A stretch of DNA of 51,019 bases from Acidobacteriota bacterium. Lineage in GTDB: Bacteria; Acidobacteriota; Thermoanaerobaculia; Thermoanaerobaculales; Thermoanaerobaculaceae. Position numbers and translations under genes: made by a program. Of the stretch, positions 34,988 through 44,356 are shown piece by piece; within the stretch, counting starts at the first letter, position 1, and each line of letters opens with the position of its first letter. The stretch is taken from assembly GCA_016213675.1 (NCBI GenBank), contig JACQZW010000017.1, positions 1 to 51,019 on the forward strand, in the 5' to 3' direction. Below the pieces are notes generated by a model. That model saw nothing but the letters and a program-made list of their open reading frames with translations, was not told the origin of the DNA and made no database searches.

Positions 34988-37900
34988 ATGGTCAGGAAGG
35001 CGCCAGGCGGCGCAGGCGAGCACGAGTGGGCGGGCGTCGTGCGGGGTGATTCGGCGGCCCGTCGGGCAAGGTTGGCCCGGCCAATGGGCTGCGCGCTCGT
35101 GGTCGCCGGCCTGCTCGCGGGCTCGGCGGGCGCCGTGCGGGCGAGCCAGCCCGAAACGCTCGACGACCCCTACGCCGCCGGCACCCGGTCGGTGCGCGTC
35201 TTCCGCGATGCCGACGGACTGCCGCAGAACACCGTGCACGCCATCACGACCGACCTCTCCGGCGTGCTGTGGGTCGGCACCCAGGATGGCGCCGCCTCGT
35301 ACGACGGGCGCCGCTGGGCGGTCGCCGACATGCCAAACCGGACGCGGTCGAACTTCGTCCGGGTCATCCTCGCCAGTGCCGACGGCTCCCTGTGGTTCGG
35401 GACCCAGGCGAGCGGTCTGTGCCGCCTCAAGGACGGCACGTGGTCGGTCGTACCTGTGGGTGCGGCCGACGGCGGCGACCTGCGGGTGAACGCACTGCTC
35501 GAGAGCCGCCACGAGCGCGGCGGGGCGGCGCTGTGGGTTGCCACCCACGACAGGGGGCTCGCCCGCCTCCGGGCCGGCGTCTGGACGCTGTTCGACACCT
35601 CGACCGGCCTGCCCCACAACCGCGTCTGGGGGCTCGCCGAGACCGTCGACGAGGCGGGAACCGTGTCGATCTGGGCCGGCACCGAGGGGGGGCTCGCCCG
35701 CCTCGACGCGGGCAGCGACCGCTTCGCGCCCGCGCCCGGCTTCCCCGGCGGCTCGGTCAACAGCGTCCTCGACAGTCGCGAGGCCGACGGCAGCCGTACG
35801 CTCTGGGTCGGCACCTACGGGCAGGGCCTGGTCCGACTCAACCGCGGCGTGTGGACGACGCTCCGCGCCGCGGACGGGATGCCGAGCGACTTCGTGACCA
35901 GCCTGCGGACCGTGGCCGACAGCACCACCGGCGCCATCTGGGCCGGCACCGACGGCGGCGGCGTCGCGCGGATCGAGGGCGGCGCCGTCCAGCGCGTCCT
36001 CGACATCGGCACCGGCCTGCCCTCCAACGCGGTGTACGCCCTGTTCGAGACCACCGCGGAGACGGGCGTGCGGGCACTCTGGGTGGGCACCCGGAACGGC
36101 GGCCTGGCGCGGGTCAAGGACGACCAGTGGCGCAGCTTCCAGCCGATCCCGCAACCCGCGGCGCTGCCGGTCACCTGCCTGCTCGAGACGCGCGAGAACG
36201 GCGGCGCCCCGGCGATGTGGTTCGGCACCGACGGCGGCGGCCTGGCCCGGCTGCTGCGCGGCGCCTGGACCGTCTTCGATCGTCGCTCGGGTGCGCTGCC
36301 GTCGGACTACGTGACCTGCCTCCTGGCGTCCGAGGACCGGCCCGGCGAGCCGGCGATCTGGGTCGGCACCCGCAACGGCGGGCTGGCCCGCTACGCCGGA
36401 GGACGCTGGCAGAGCTTCACCATGGCATCCGGGGCGCTCCCCAACGACCTCGTCCAGACCCTGCTCGAGACCGTCCACGACGACGGCAGCCGGACGTTGT
36501 GGGTCGGCACCCGCCAGGGCCTCGCGGCGCACCACCGCGGCACGTGGCGGACGGTGAAGAACCTGCCGCTCGGCGCCGAGACCTCGGTCCTGAGCCTCCT
36601 CGAGACCCGCTCCCCTGGCGGGGTGCGGACGCTCTGGGTGGGGACCTTCGCCGGGCTCGCGCGCTTCGAGAACGATAGCTGGCGGACCTACACGACCTCG
36701 GCAGGCCTCCTCAACGACACGATCCAGACGCTGCACGCGACCACCGACTCCGGTGGAGGGAAGACCCTGTGGGCCGGGACGGACGGCGGCGGCGTCGGCC
36801 TCCTCGACCTCGGGGCGGGGAACGGGAAGTTCACCGCCCTGACCGACGCCAGCTCGCCCGCATTGCCGAACAACGTCGTCTACCAGATCCTCGAGGACCG
36901 CTCGGGCCAGCTCTACCTGCTGACCAACAAGGGGGTCGCCCGGCTCACGCCGCGCGACCGCGAGGGCTCGGGACCGCGGTTCGACGTCTTCACCTTCACC
37001 GTCGAGGACGGCCTGCCGCTCCACCAGTGCAACCGCGGGGCCGGCATCGTCGACCGCCGTGGGCGGGTCTGGGTGGGGACCGTCGGCGGCGCCGCGGTCC
37101 TCGACCCCGTCCACGCACCGCTCGACACCGCGCCGAAGCGCCTCCTCCTCACCGGGTCGCTGCCGGAGCAGCCGGAACGGCGGCTCGACGCCGACGCGTC
37201 GCTCGCCTACGACGAGGACCACGTGGTGTTCGACTACGCGCTGCTGTCGCTGTTCCGCGAGGGCGACACCCGCTATCGGACCCAACTCGCACCCCTCGAC
37301 GGCGAGCCGTCGGCCTGGCTCGGCGACACCAACAAGGAGTACCGCACCCTGCCGCAGGGCAGCTACGTGTTCCGCGTCTGGGGCCGCGACTACGCCGGCA
37401 ACGTGTCGGGCCCGGTGGAGCTGGCGTTCACCGTCCGGCCCGCCCCGTGGCTGACCTGGTGGGCGTACAGCCTCGCCCTGGCCCTGCTCGCCGCCGCCGT
37501 CGTCACGATCATCCGGATCCGCCTGCACCGCCACCGCCGACGCGAGGAGGAGCTCATCGCCCTGGTCGACGCCCGGACCCGCGAGCTGGCCGAGGCCAAC
37601 GAGTTCCTCATGGAGCTGTCGTACCTCGACCCGCTGACCGGGATCGCCAACCGCCGCCGCTTCGGGGAGCGCCTCGAGCACGAGTGGAAGCGGGCGGTGC
37701 GCGGCAAGAACCCGGTGTCGCTGGTGATGATCGACATCGACGGCTTCAAGGCGTTCAACGACGCCTACGGCCACCCGCGCGGCGACGAGTGCCTGAGGAG
37801 CGTGGCGACGACGCTCGCCGACGGCCTGCCCCGGGCCGGCGACTCGGTGGCCCGCTACGGCGGCGAGGAGTTCGTCGTCATCCTGCCGTTCACCGACCGG

Positions 37901-38191
37901 AGCGGCGCGGTCAAGGTCGCCGAGCAGCTCCGCCATCGCATCGAGGGGCTCGGCATCCCGAACCGGGCGTCGACCGTCGGCAAGGTCGTGACCATCTCGT
38001 GCGGCGTCGCGACCTTCGTCCCGGCCGCCGACATCGAGATGCAGGAACTCATCCGACTCGCCGACGAGGCGCTCTACCGGGCGAAGCAACGCGGCAAGAA
38101 CCGCACCGCCGCCGAGCACGGCGAGCCGCGCTCGTCGGTCGTCGTCCGCCCGCGGGGCGACGACAGCGGATCGCTCCCGCCGGTGACCTGA
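34988..38191 (+). CDS. Diguanylate cyclase with beta-propeller (reg_prop) and Y_Y_Y sensor
   Basis: A 1067-residue membrane sensor. A signal helix (about 32-50) is followed by about 12 two-component-regulator-propeller repeats, each with LWVGT or IWAGT and a G-L-A-R turn, forming a large periplasmic propeller to about 700. A Y_Y_Y domain follows (ending SYVFRVWGRDYAGNVS, about 795-805), then a transmembrane helix at about 820-842 and a short coiled region. The cytoplasmic GGDEF domain has the intact GGEEF motif at about 958-962 and an RxxD inhibitory site (RAGD) five residues before it. It should make c-di-GMP in response to an outside ligand, likely a glycan by family analogy. ATG 34988 is used; ATG 35084 would leave a shorter signal peptide. 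It lies 7 bp upstream of recD2. Confidence 0.95.
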   Translation: MVRKAPGGAGEHEWAGVVRGDSAARRARLARPMGCALVVAGLLAGSAGAVRASQPETLDDPYAAGTRSVRVFRDADGLPQNTVHAITTDLSGVLWVGTQDGAASYDGRRWAVADMPNRTRSNFVRVILASADGSLWFGTQASGLCRLKDGTWSVVPVGAADGGDLRVNALLESRHERGGAALWVATHDRGLARLRAGVWTLFDTSTGLPHNRVWGLAETVDEAGTVSIWAGTEGGLARLDAGSDRFAPAPGFPGGSVNSVLDSREADGSRTLWVGTYGQGLVRLNRGVWTTLRAADGMPSDFVTSLRTVADSTTGAIWAGTDGGGVARIEGGAVQRVLDIGTGLPSNAVYALFETTAETGVRALWVGTRNGGLARVKDDQWRSFQPIPQPAALPVTCLLETRENGGAPAMWFGTDGGGLARLLRGAWTVFDRRSGALPSDYVTCLLASEDRPGEPAIWVGTRNGGLARYAGGRWQSFTMASGALPNDLVQTLLETVHDDGSRTLWVGTRQGLAAHHRGTWRTVKNLPLGAETSVLSLLETRSPGGVRTLWVGTFAGLARFENDSWRTYTTSAGLLNDTIQTLHATTDSGGGKTLWAGTDGGGVGLLDLGAGNGKFTALTDASSPALPNNVVYQILEDRSGQLYLLTNKGVARLTPRDREGSGPRFDVFTFTVEDGLPLHQCNRGAGIVDRRGRVWVGTVGGAAVLDPVHAPLDTAPKRLLLTGSLPEQPERRLDADASLAYDEDHVVFDYALLSLFREGDTRYRTQLAPLDGEPSAWLGDTNKEYRTLPQGSYVFRVWGRDYAGNVSGPVELAFTVRPAPWLTWWAYSLALALLAAAVVTIIRIRLHRHRRREEELIALVDARTRELAEANEFLMELSYLDPLTGIANRRRFGERLEHEWKRAVRGKNPVSLVMIDIDGFKAFNDAYGHPRGDECLRSVATTLADGLPRAGDSVARYGGEEFVVILPFTDRSGAVKVAEQLRHRIEGLGIPNRASTVGKVVTISCGVATFVPAADIEMQELIRLADEALYRAKQRGKNRTAAEHGEPRSSVVVRPRGDDSGSLPPVT

Positions 38192-38198
38192 CGCCGCG

Positions 38199-40478
38199 GT
38201 GACGAGCCTGCGCCGACCCGACGCACCGACCGAGGGCGACCACGTCACCGGCCTGATCGAGCGGGTGACGTTCCACAGCGAGGAAAGCGGCTTCGCGGTG
38301 CTGCGCGTCAAGGTGCGCGGCCGGCGCGAGCCGGTCACCGTCGTCGGCACGGTGCCCCAGGTCGCGGCCGGCGAGTGGCTCGACGCCCGCGGCCGCTGGG
38401 TCGTCGACCCGCAGCACGGCCAGCAGCTCCGCGCCGAGACGATGCGCACCTCGGCGCCGACCAGCGCCGAGGGGATCGCGCGGTACCTCGCCTCCGGGGC
38501 GGTCCGCGGGATCGGCCCGGCGCTCGCGGAGCGGCTCGTCGAGGCCTTCGGCGGCGACGTCTTCCGCGTCATCGAGGCCGAGCCTGCCCGGCTGCTCGAG
38601 GTCGAGGGGATCGGCCCGGTCCGCCGGCGACGGATCGAGGAGGCGTGGCGGGAGCAGCGGGCGGTGCGGGACATCATGGTGTTCCTGCACAGCCACGGCG
38701 TCTCGACGAGCCGCGCCTTCAGGATCTTCAAGACCTACGGCGAGGCCGCCATCGAGGCGGTCCAGCACGACCCCTACCGGCTCGCCCGCGACATCCGCGG
38801 CATCGGCTTCCTCACCGCCGATCGCATCGCCGAGCGGCTCGGCGTCGACCGCCACTCGGAGCTGCGCGCCCGCGCCGGCGTCGAGCACGTCCTGCTCGAG
38901 CTCACCGACGACGGGCACTGCGCGTTTCCCCGCGAGGCGCTCGTCGAGCGGGCGGCCGGGATGCTGGAGATCCCGGCCCCGATCGTCACCGCGGCCCTGA
39001 ACCACGAGCTGGCCGCCGGGCGCCTGGTCTCCCGCCCCGCTCCGGCGGGCGGATCCCTCGTCTACCTCGCCGCCCTCGATGCCGCCGAGCAAACCGTGGC
39101 CGACACGCTCGCCGCCCTGGCGCGCGGGCCGCACCCCCTGCCGCCGGTCGACGCGGCGAAGGCCGCCGGCTGGGTCGAGCGCCGGCTCGGCCTCGTCCTC
39201 GCCGCCGAGCAGCGCCGAGCCGTTGAGCAGGCCACCCGTGCGAAGGTCCTGGTCATCACCGGCGGCCCGGGCGTCGGCAAGACCACGATCGTCCGGGCGA
39301 TCGTCGAGGTGTTCGCGGCGAAGGGCCTCAGGGTCGTCCTGTGCGCCCCGACCGGCCGCGCCGCGAAGCGGCTGTCCGAGGCCTCGGGGCGGCCGGCCTC
39401 GACCATCCATCGCCTGCTCGAGGTCGATCCCGCCAACGGCCGCTTCAAGCACGACGCGGACCGGCCGGTCGCCGGCGACCTCGTCGTCGTGGACGAGAGC
39501 AGCATGATCGACCTGCCGCTCGCCGCCGCCCTCGTCCGCGCCCTGCCCCGGCACGCCGCGCTCGTCCTGGTCGGCGACGTCGACCAGCTCCCGCCGGTCG
39601 GCCCGGGGACCGTCCTCGCCGACGTCATCGCCGCCGGCACGGTGCCCACCGTCCGGCTCGTCGAGGTGTTCCGTCAGGCTGCGGCGTCGCGCATCGTCAC
39701 CAACGCCCACCGCATCAACCGCGGCGACGCGCCGGTGTTCCCCGCCGGCAAGGGTGAGGTGACGCCGGGCGACGACTTCTTCTTCGTTGCCGCCGAGGAG
39801 CCGGCCCGCGCCGTCGAGCTGCTCGTCAAGCTGGTCCGGACCTCGATCCCGAGCCGGTTCGGGCTCGACCCAATCCGCGACATCCAGGTCCTCACGCCGA
39901 TGCAGCGCGGCGAGCTGGGCGCGCGCAACTTGAACCTCGCGCTCCAGGCGGCGCTCAACCCGACCGGACCGGCGGTGGAGCGCTTTGGGCTGACCTACCG
40001 CCGCGGCGACCGCGTCATGCAGATTGCCAACGACTACGAGAAGGACGTCTTCAACGGCGATATCGGCCGCATCGTCCGGATCGACGAGCAGGAGCGGGAG
40101 GTCGTCGTCGACTACGACGACCGCGAGGTCGCCTACGCCTTCGACGAGCTCGACGAGCTGCTGCCGGCCTGGGCGGTCACGGTGCACAAGGCACAGGGGA
40201 GCGAGTACCCCGCGGTGGTCGTCCCGGTCCACACCCAGCACTACGTCCTGCTGCAGCGCAACCTCCTCTACACCGCGATCACCCGCGGCAAGCGGCTCGT
40301 CGTGCTGGTCGGGACGCGGCGCGCGCTGGCCATCGCCGTCCGTCGCGTGCAGGTGCGGGAGCGCGTCACCACCCTCGCGGAACGCCTGCGGGCGGCGTTC
40401 GCAGCCGACGTCCGCCGGGAGGACGAGCCGCGCGGGCTGCCGCTCGCCGCCGAGCCGCCGTCGCGCTACCGCACCTGA
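38199..40478 (+). CDS. recD2: RecD2-type ATP-dependent DNA helicase
   Basis: A 759-residue superfamily 1B helicase of the RecD2 type, which acts without RecBC in replication-fork repair. The N-terminal OB-like segment (TGLIERVTFHSEESGFAVL) and helix-hairpin-helix region typical of RecD2 precede the motor. Walker A is ITGGPGVGKTT (about 352-361), motif II is VVVDESSMIDL, and LVGDVDQLPPVGPG and the C-terminal TVHKAQGSEYPAVVVP motif are present. All core motifs look intact. GTG 38199 begins 7 bp after the cyclase stop, so the genes are co-transcribed. Confidence 0.94.
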   Translation: MTSLRRPDAPTEGDHVTGLIERVTFHSEESGFAVLRVKVRGRREPVTVVGTVPQVAAGEWLDARGRWVVDPQHGQQLRAETMRTSAPTSAEGIARYLASGAVRGIGPALAERLVEAFGGDVFRVIEAEPARLLEVEGIGPVRRRRIEEAWREQRAVRDIMVFLHSHGVSTSRAFRIFKTYGEAAIEAVQHDPYRLARDIRGIGFLTADRIAERLGVDRHSELRARAGVEHVLLELTDDGHCAFPREALVERAAGMLEIPAPIVTAALNHELAAGRLVSRPAPAGGSLVYLAALDAAEQTVADTLAALARGPHPLPPVDAAKAAGWVERRLGLVLAAEQRRAVEQATRAKVLVITGGPGVGKTTIVRAIVEVFAAKGLRVVLCAPTGRAAKRLSEASGRPASTIHRLLEVDPANGRFKHDADRPVAGDLVVVDESSMIDLPLAAALVRALPRHAALVLVGDVDQLPPVGPGTVLADVIAAGTVPTVRLVEVFRQAAASRIVTNAHRINRGDAPVFPAGKGEVTPGDDFFFVAAEEPARAVELLVKLVRTSIPSRFGLDPIRDIQVLTPMQRGELGARNLNLALQAALNPTGPAVERFGLTYRRGDRVMQIANDYEKDVFNGDIGRIVRIDEQEREVVVDYDDREVAYAFDELDELLPAWAVTVHKAQGSEYPAVVVPVHTQHYVLLQRNLLYTAITRGKRLVVLVGTRRALAIAVRRVQVRERVTTLAERLRAAFAADVRREDEPRGLPLAAEPPSRYRT

Positions 40479-40522
40479 GCCCGGCCGACCCGCTCACCGA
40501 GCTTTGGCGGACGCGCGGCCGG

Positions 40523-40984
40523 TTACGCCCAGCCCCGGCGGGTGGCCAACTGGCGTAGGCACTCGACGTGCTGCGTGTCGCTGGCGCCGAGGGAGTCGAA
40601 CAACCGCGCCATGTCGGGGCTGGCCTGGTGGACGGCGTTCGCGTAGTGGTATTCGGCGGCGCTGGACTCGAACTCGAGGGCCATCCGTACGGCTTCCTCG
40701 ACGGTCGGCGCACCGGCGCCGCTGCGGATCGCCGCGATCCTCGTGACCGTCTGCTGCAGCGCAGTGAGGTCCACGTCCACGTCGGCGAAGAGGCCGGGGT
40801 TGCCCCGGGCCAGCCGGCGCTGATACTCGATCAGTCGGACGTGCGAGTGCTCCTCCAAGTGCATCCGTTGGAAGACGAACGAGGCTTCGCGGTCCGCCTC
40901 GAAAATGTCGGAGAACCACTGATAGAGGTCGCCGAGCCTGCGCTCGAGCTGTTCCATCGGCCGCAGCACTTGAAGCACATCCAT
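40523..40984 (-). CDS. Ferritin-like domain protein
   Basis: A 153-residue four-helix protein. Helix residues LYQWFSDIFEADREASFVFQ and LEEHSHVRLIEYQRR carry an ExxH pair. A second half with EFESSAAEYHY and a DTQHVE segment offers the remaining carboxylate/His ligands of a di-iron site. This matches rubrerythrin/ferritin-like proteins without the rubredoxin tail. Role may be peroxide defence or iron handling. It is monocistronic, and the leader of about 60 nt has TATCAT at the far end; the gap to recD2 is only 44 bp. Confidence 0.75.
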   Translation of the reverse strand: MDVLQVLRPMEQLERRLGDLYQWFSDIFEADREASFVFQRMHLEEHSHVRLIEYQRRLARGNPGLFADVDVDLTALQQTVTRIAAIRSGAGAPTVEEAVRMALEFESSAAEYHYANAVHQASPDMARLFDSLGASDTQHVECLRQLATRRGWA

Positions 40985-41077
40985 GATGTCAGCCCGCCAA
41001 TCCCCGAGAGACCATCTCGGTGCTCACCCTGGAATGATACGTGAGGCACTTGGACTGCAGTCTCCCCCGAGAGCCCA

Positions 41078-42298
41078 CTAGGAGGCGACGCGGTTGCGGC
41101 CGCCCTGCTTGGCGCGGTAGAGGGCGGTATCGGCGGCGCGCAGCACCTCCTCGACCTTGCGCAGCGTGGCGCCGCGCTCGGCCGCGCCGATGCTCACCGT
41201 CAGGGTCAGCCGCGGCGCGTCCTTGGGCCGGTTCGCGGGCGCCTTCGGGCGCCGGCGCGGGCGGTCGGCGGCGCGCAGGGTGAAGTCGGCGCCGGCGATC
41301 CCCTTGCGGACCGCCTCGAGGTGGGGCAGGCACGCGTCGATGGCCTTGCCCGGAAACAGCAGGGCGAACTCCTCGCCGCCGTGGCGGAAGGCCTTGCCGC
41401 CGCCGCCGACCGCGGCGAGCCGCGCGGCGACCATGCGCAGGACCTGGTCCCCGACGTCGTGGCCGTGGGTGTCGTTGAACTTCTTGAAGTGGTCGACGTC
41501 GACCACGGCCAGGCTGTAGCGCCCGGCGAGCGCGGCGAGCGCCTCGTCGAGGGCGCGCCGGCCCGGGATCCCGGTGAGCGGGTCGCGGTACGCGGTGGCC
41601 GCGGAGGCCTGGACCAGCCCGACGAGCAGCGCCATGCCGCCGGCTGCCAGGAAGATCACCGGGACCTCGCCGGTCCCGCCGTCGGCGAGGGCGCGGTAGG
41701 CGGCCACGAGCACCCACAGCAGGCTCCCCTCGACCGGACCGGGGGTTCGGAGCAGGGCGAGGAGGACCGCGCCGAAGGCGAGGAGGAAGAGCGCCAGTCC
41801 CGGTTGCGGCACCGCGGTGCGGCTCGCGGTGTCGATGGCGACAAGGCGGCCCTGCGGCACGGCGACCAGCGCCGGCCAGTAGGCCAGCCAGGCTAGGGCG
41901 GCGAGCCCTCCGATGGCGGCCAGCGCCGCCACGCGCAGCGCCCCGCCGGCGCTCGCCAGGCTGCGCTCGGGCAGCAGCGCCACGGCGCCGATGACCGCCG
42001 GCAGCAGCACGGCGAGGGTCGCGAGAGCGTAGCTCCCGACCGGCTCGCCGGCGGCCAGCGGTCCCTGTAGGCGGGCCAGGACGTCGCCCGCCGCTGCCAG
42101 GGCCACGGCGACCAGGGCCACGCGGCCGCGGCGGAACGCGACGGCGAGACCGACGATCGCGCCGGGCAGGAGCCACGGGTAGGCGAGGAGGAACGACGCC
42201 AGCGCGGCGCGGCGGTCGGGTATGGCCAGCGCGGCGGTGGCGGCGAGGACGACCACCGCCCCCGGCACCACGGCCCGCAGCAGCTCGCGGAGGTTCAT
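41078..42298 (-). CDS. Membrane diguanylate cyclase (GGDEF)
   Basis: A 406-residue protein with about seven or eight N-terminal transmembrane helices (to about 235) and a C-terminal GGDEF domain. The domain opens DPLTGIPGRRALDEALA and has HGGEEF as the catalytic motif, so synthesis of c-di-GMP is expected. The RxxD inhibitory site is absent (GGGK at that place), so product feedback is unlikely, unlike the cyclase at 34988. An insertion rich in basic residues (RPRRRPKAPANRPKD) sits late in the domain. It starts 40 bp after glmM, with GGGAG upstream, so it is probably the last gene of the folP-cdaA-ybbR-glmM operon. Confidence 0.9.
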   Translation of the reverse strand: MNLRELLRAVVPGAVVVLAATAALAIPDRRAALASFLLAYPWLLPGAIVGLAVAFRRGRVALVAVALAAAGDVLARLQGPLAAGEPVGSYALATLAVLLPAVIGAVALLPERSLASAGGALRVAALAAIGGLAALAWLAYWPALVAVPQGRLVAIDTASRTAVPQPGLALFLLAFGAVLLALLRTPGPVEGSLLWVLVAAYRALADGGTGEVPVIFLAAGGMALLVGLVQASAATAYRDPLTGIPGRRALDEALAALAGRYSLAVVDVDHFKKFNDTHGHDVGDQVLRMVAARLAAVGGGGKAFRHGGEEFALLFPGKAIDACLPHLEAVRKGIAGADFTLRAADRPRRRPKAPANRPKDAPRLTLTVSIGAAERGATLRKVEEVLRAADTALYRAKQGGRNRVAS

Positions 42299-42338
42299 CG
42301 CTCCCGGCGGGGTGCCGGCCCGGAGCGAGCGCCCGAGG

Positions 42339-43679
42339 TCACGGCGCGCCGAGCTCCGCGCGGGCAGTTGCGGCGAGTCGATCGGCGGTGCCCCGCGCCT
42401 CGTCCTCGCTGTCCGCCTCGACCATGATGCGGAGCAGCGGCTCGGTGCCCGAGTAGCGCACGAACACCCGCCCGTGTCCGTCGAGGGCGGCCTCGGCCGC
42501 GCGAATCGCTGCGCGCGTCGCGTCGAGTGAGTCGAGCGGCCGCCGGGTGGCGACCCGAACGTTCAGGAGAACTTGGGGGAAACGATGGAGGTCCGCGAGG
42601 TCCGCCAGCGAGCGGCCCGAGGCGTGGGCGATGGCCATCACGTGGGCGGCGGTGAGCAGCCCGTCGCCGCTCGCCGACAGGTGGGAGCAGATGACGTGGC
42701 CCGACTGCTCGCCGCCGAGGGCGGCGCCCGACTGCTGCATCACTTCCCACACCTCGCGGTCGCCGACCGCGCTGCGCAGCAGCGTGATCCCGGCGCGCCG
42801 CAGCGCCACCTCCAGGCCGAGGTTGGACATCACCGTCGCCACCGCCACCAAGCCGGGCAGCCGGCCGGCGGCGGCCAGGGCGCGCGCCCAGACGAGGAGG
42901 ACGTCGTCGCCGTCGAGCACCCGGCCGGAGGGCGCAATCAGGATGGCGCGATCGGCGTCGCCGTCGAGCGCCACGCCGGCGTCGGCGCCGAGGTCCACCA
43001 CCTCGGCGGCGAGGGCGTCCGGATGGAGGGCGCCGCACGAGGCGTTGATGTTGCGGCCGTCGGGGCGGTCGTGGATCACCCGCACCCGGGCGCCGAGCCG
43101 GGTGAAGAACGGCGCCGCCAGCGCCGAGGCGGCGCCGTTCGCCGCGTCGACGACCACGAACAGGCCGTCCAGCGCCCCCGGGGCGAGCGTTGCGAGGATG
43201 AGCTCGAGCGTCCGCGCCGCCAGGGCGCCGTTCGCGACCGGCAGCGGCGCGCTCGCCGGCGGCCCGGCGAGGGCGGACAGCCGCGCCTCGAGCGCGGTCT
43301 CCTCGTCCACCGGCCACTTCACGCCGTCGGCGCCGACCTGCTTGATGCCGTTGTCGTCGGCCGGGTTGTGCGAGGCGGACACCACGACGCCGGCGCCGAA
43401 CCCTCCGAGGTCACGGAGCAGGTGGGAAACCGCGGGCGTGGGCAGCACACCCGCCCAGGCGACCTCGCCGCCGCGGGCCGCGAAGGCGCCGCCGACCCAC
43501 TCCGCCAGCGTTTCGGTCGAGACGCGGGTGTCGCCGGCGAGCAGGACCCGGGTCGGCCGGCCGGCCTCGCGCAAATGCTCGAAGAGCGCGGCGCCGAGCC
43601 GGGTCACGGTGTCGCGATCGAGGGGTGGCTGGAGCGCCACCCCCCGCATGCCGTCGGTCCCGAACAGTCGATCGCTCAC
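42339..43679 (-). CDS. glmM: Phosphoglucosamine mutase
   Basis: Interconverts glucosamine-6-phosphate and glucosamine-1-phosphate for peptidoglycan and lipopolysaccharide precursors. The 446-residue protein begins SDRLFGTDGMRG. It has the phosphoserine loop SASHNP (101-106, Ser103 catalytic), the metal-binding loop DGDAD, the sugar-specific loop GGEQSGH, and the phosphate-binding RYSGTEP near the C-terminus. GTG 43679 overlaps the ybbR stop by 4 bp. It is part of the conserved cdaA-ybbR-glmM arrangement. Confidence 0.96.
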   Translation of the reverse strand: MSDRLFGTDGMRGVALQPPLDRDTVTRLGAALFEHLREAGRPTRVLLAGDTRVSTETLAEWVGGAFAARGGEVAWAGVLPTPAVSHLLRDLGGFGAGVVVSASHNPADDNGIKQVGADGVKWPVDEETALEARLSALAGPPASAPLPVANGALAARTLELILATLAPGALDGLFVVVDAANGAASALAAPFFTRLGARVRVIHDRPDGRNINASCGALHPDALAAEVVDLGADAGVALDGDADRAILIAPSGRVLDGDDVLLVWARALAAAGRLPGLVAVATVMSNLGLEVALRRAGITLLRSAVGDREVWEVMQQSGAALGGEQSGHVICSHLSASGDGLLTAAHVMAIAHASGRSLADLADLHRFPQVLLNVRVATRRPLDSLDATRAAIRAAEAALDGHGRVFVRYSGTEPLLRIMVEADSEDEARGTADRLAATARAELGAP

Positions 43680-44356
43680 CGCCGCGTTCCCCCCCGCGCC
43701 TCGCCCCGGTCGGGCACCACCTCGACGACGACCCGCACCACCAGGGGCTCCTCGATGCGGACCAGCGGGTGCGGCGAACGCACCGCGACCCGCGCCTCGA
43801 CCGGCCCCTCGGCCCCGTCCAGCCCGACCGGCTCCGTGGTGACCGCCTGCATCGCCTCGAGCTGCAGGCGTGGACCGGCGACGCGGGCCGACGCCGGTTC
43901 GCTGTAGATCGCCCCCGCCATCAGGCCGGGCGCCGGCCGCCCGCTCACGCTCGGCTTGACCGGCAGGCGACGGCGGATCAGCCGCTCGAGCCGGACCGGC
44001 ACCTGGGACGGCGACACCGCCACCACCTCGGCCCCAGCCGGGACGATGACGTTGCGGTTCTCGACCGAGATGTCCCGTTCGCCCTCGCCGGCGCCGCGCA
44101 GGTCGATGACGACCCCGGTTTGGGTCGGATCGAGGCCGCGCAGGCGGGACAGCGACCCCCGCACGCGCAGCAGGATCGTGCGCGGCACCTCCGAGGTGAT
44201 CACCATCTCGGCGGGGACGTTGACGAACGTGACCGGGGCGTCGACCTGCCGTTCGGAGATGCGCTCGCGCCGGTCGAGCGCCTGGGCGTACCAGACCAGC
44301 GCCGCGAGCACGAACGCCAGCGCCATGGTCGCCGGGTGGCGGGGCAGCAGTCTCAT
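43676..44356 (-). CDS. YbbR-domain protein (CdaR-like)
   Basis: A 226-residue membrane-anchored protein with one N-terminal helix (MALAFVLAALVWYAQAL) and two or so YbbR-type beta domains outside (VDAPVTFVNVPAEM and ERLIRRRLPVKPSVSG). YbbR/CdaR proteins regulate the adjacent diadenylate cyclase CdaA. It overlaps cdaA upstream and glmM downstream by 4 bp each. ATG 44356 follows GGAGGCC. Confidence 0.9.
   Translation of the reverse strand: MRLLPRHPATMALAFVLAALVWYAQALDRRERISERQVDAPVTFVNVPAEMVITSEVPRTILLRVRGSLSRLRGLDPTQTGVVIDLRGAGEGERDISVENRNVIVPAGAEVVAVSPSQVPVRLERLIRRRLPVKPSVSGRPAPGLMAGAIYSEPASARVAGPRLQLEAMQAVTTEPVGLDGAEGPVEARVAVRSPHPLVRIEEPLVVRVVVEVVPDRGEARGGTRR

Noticed and set aside
42298..42339. 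glmS-type ribozyme or other riboswitch near glmM
   Set aside because: Only 40 bp of unstructured sequence after glmM; no known core motif.
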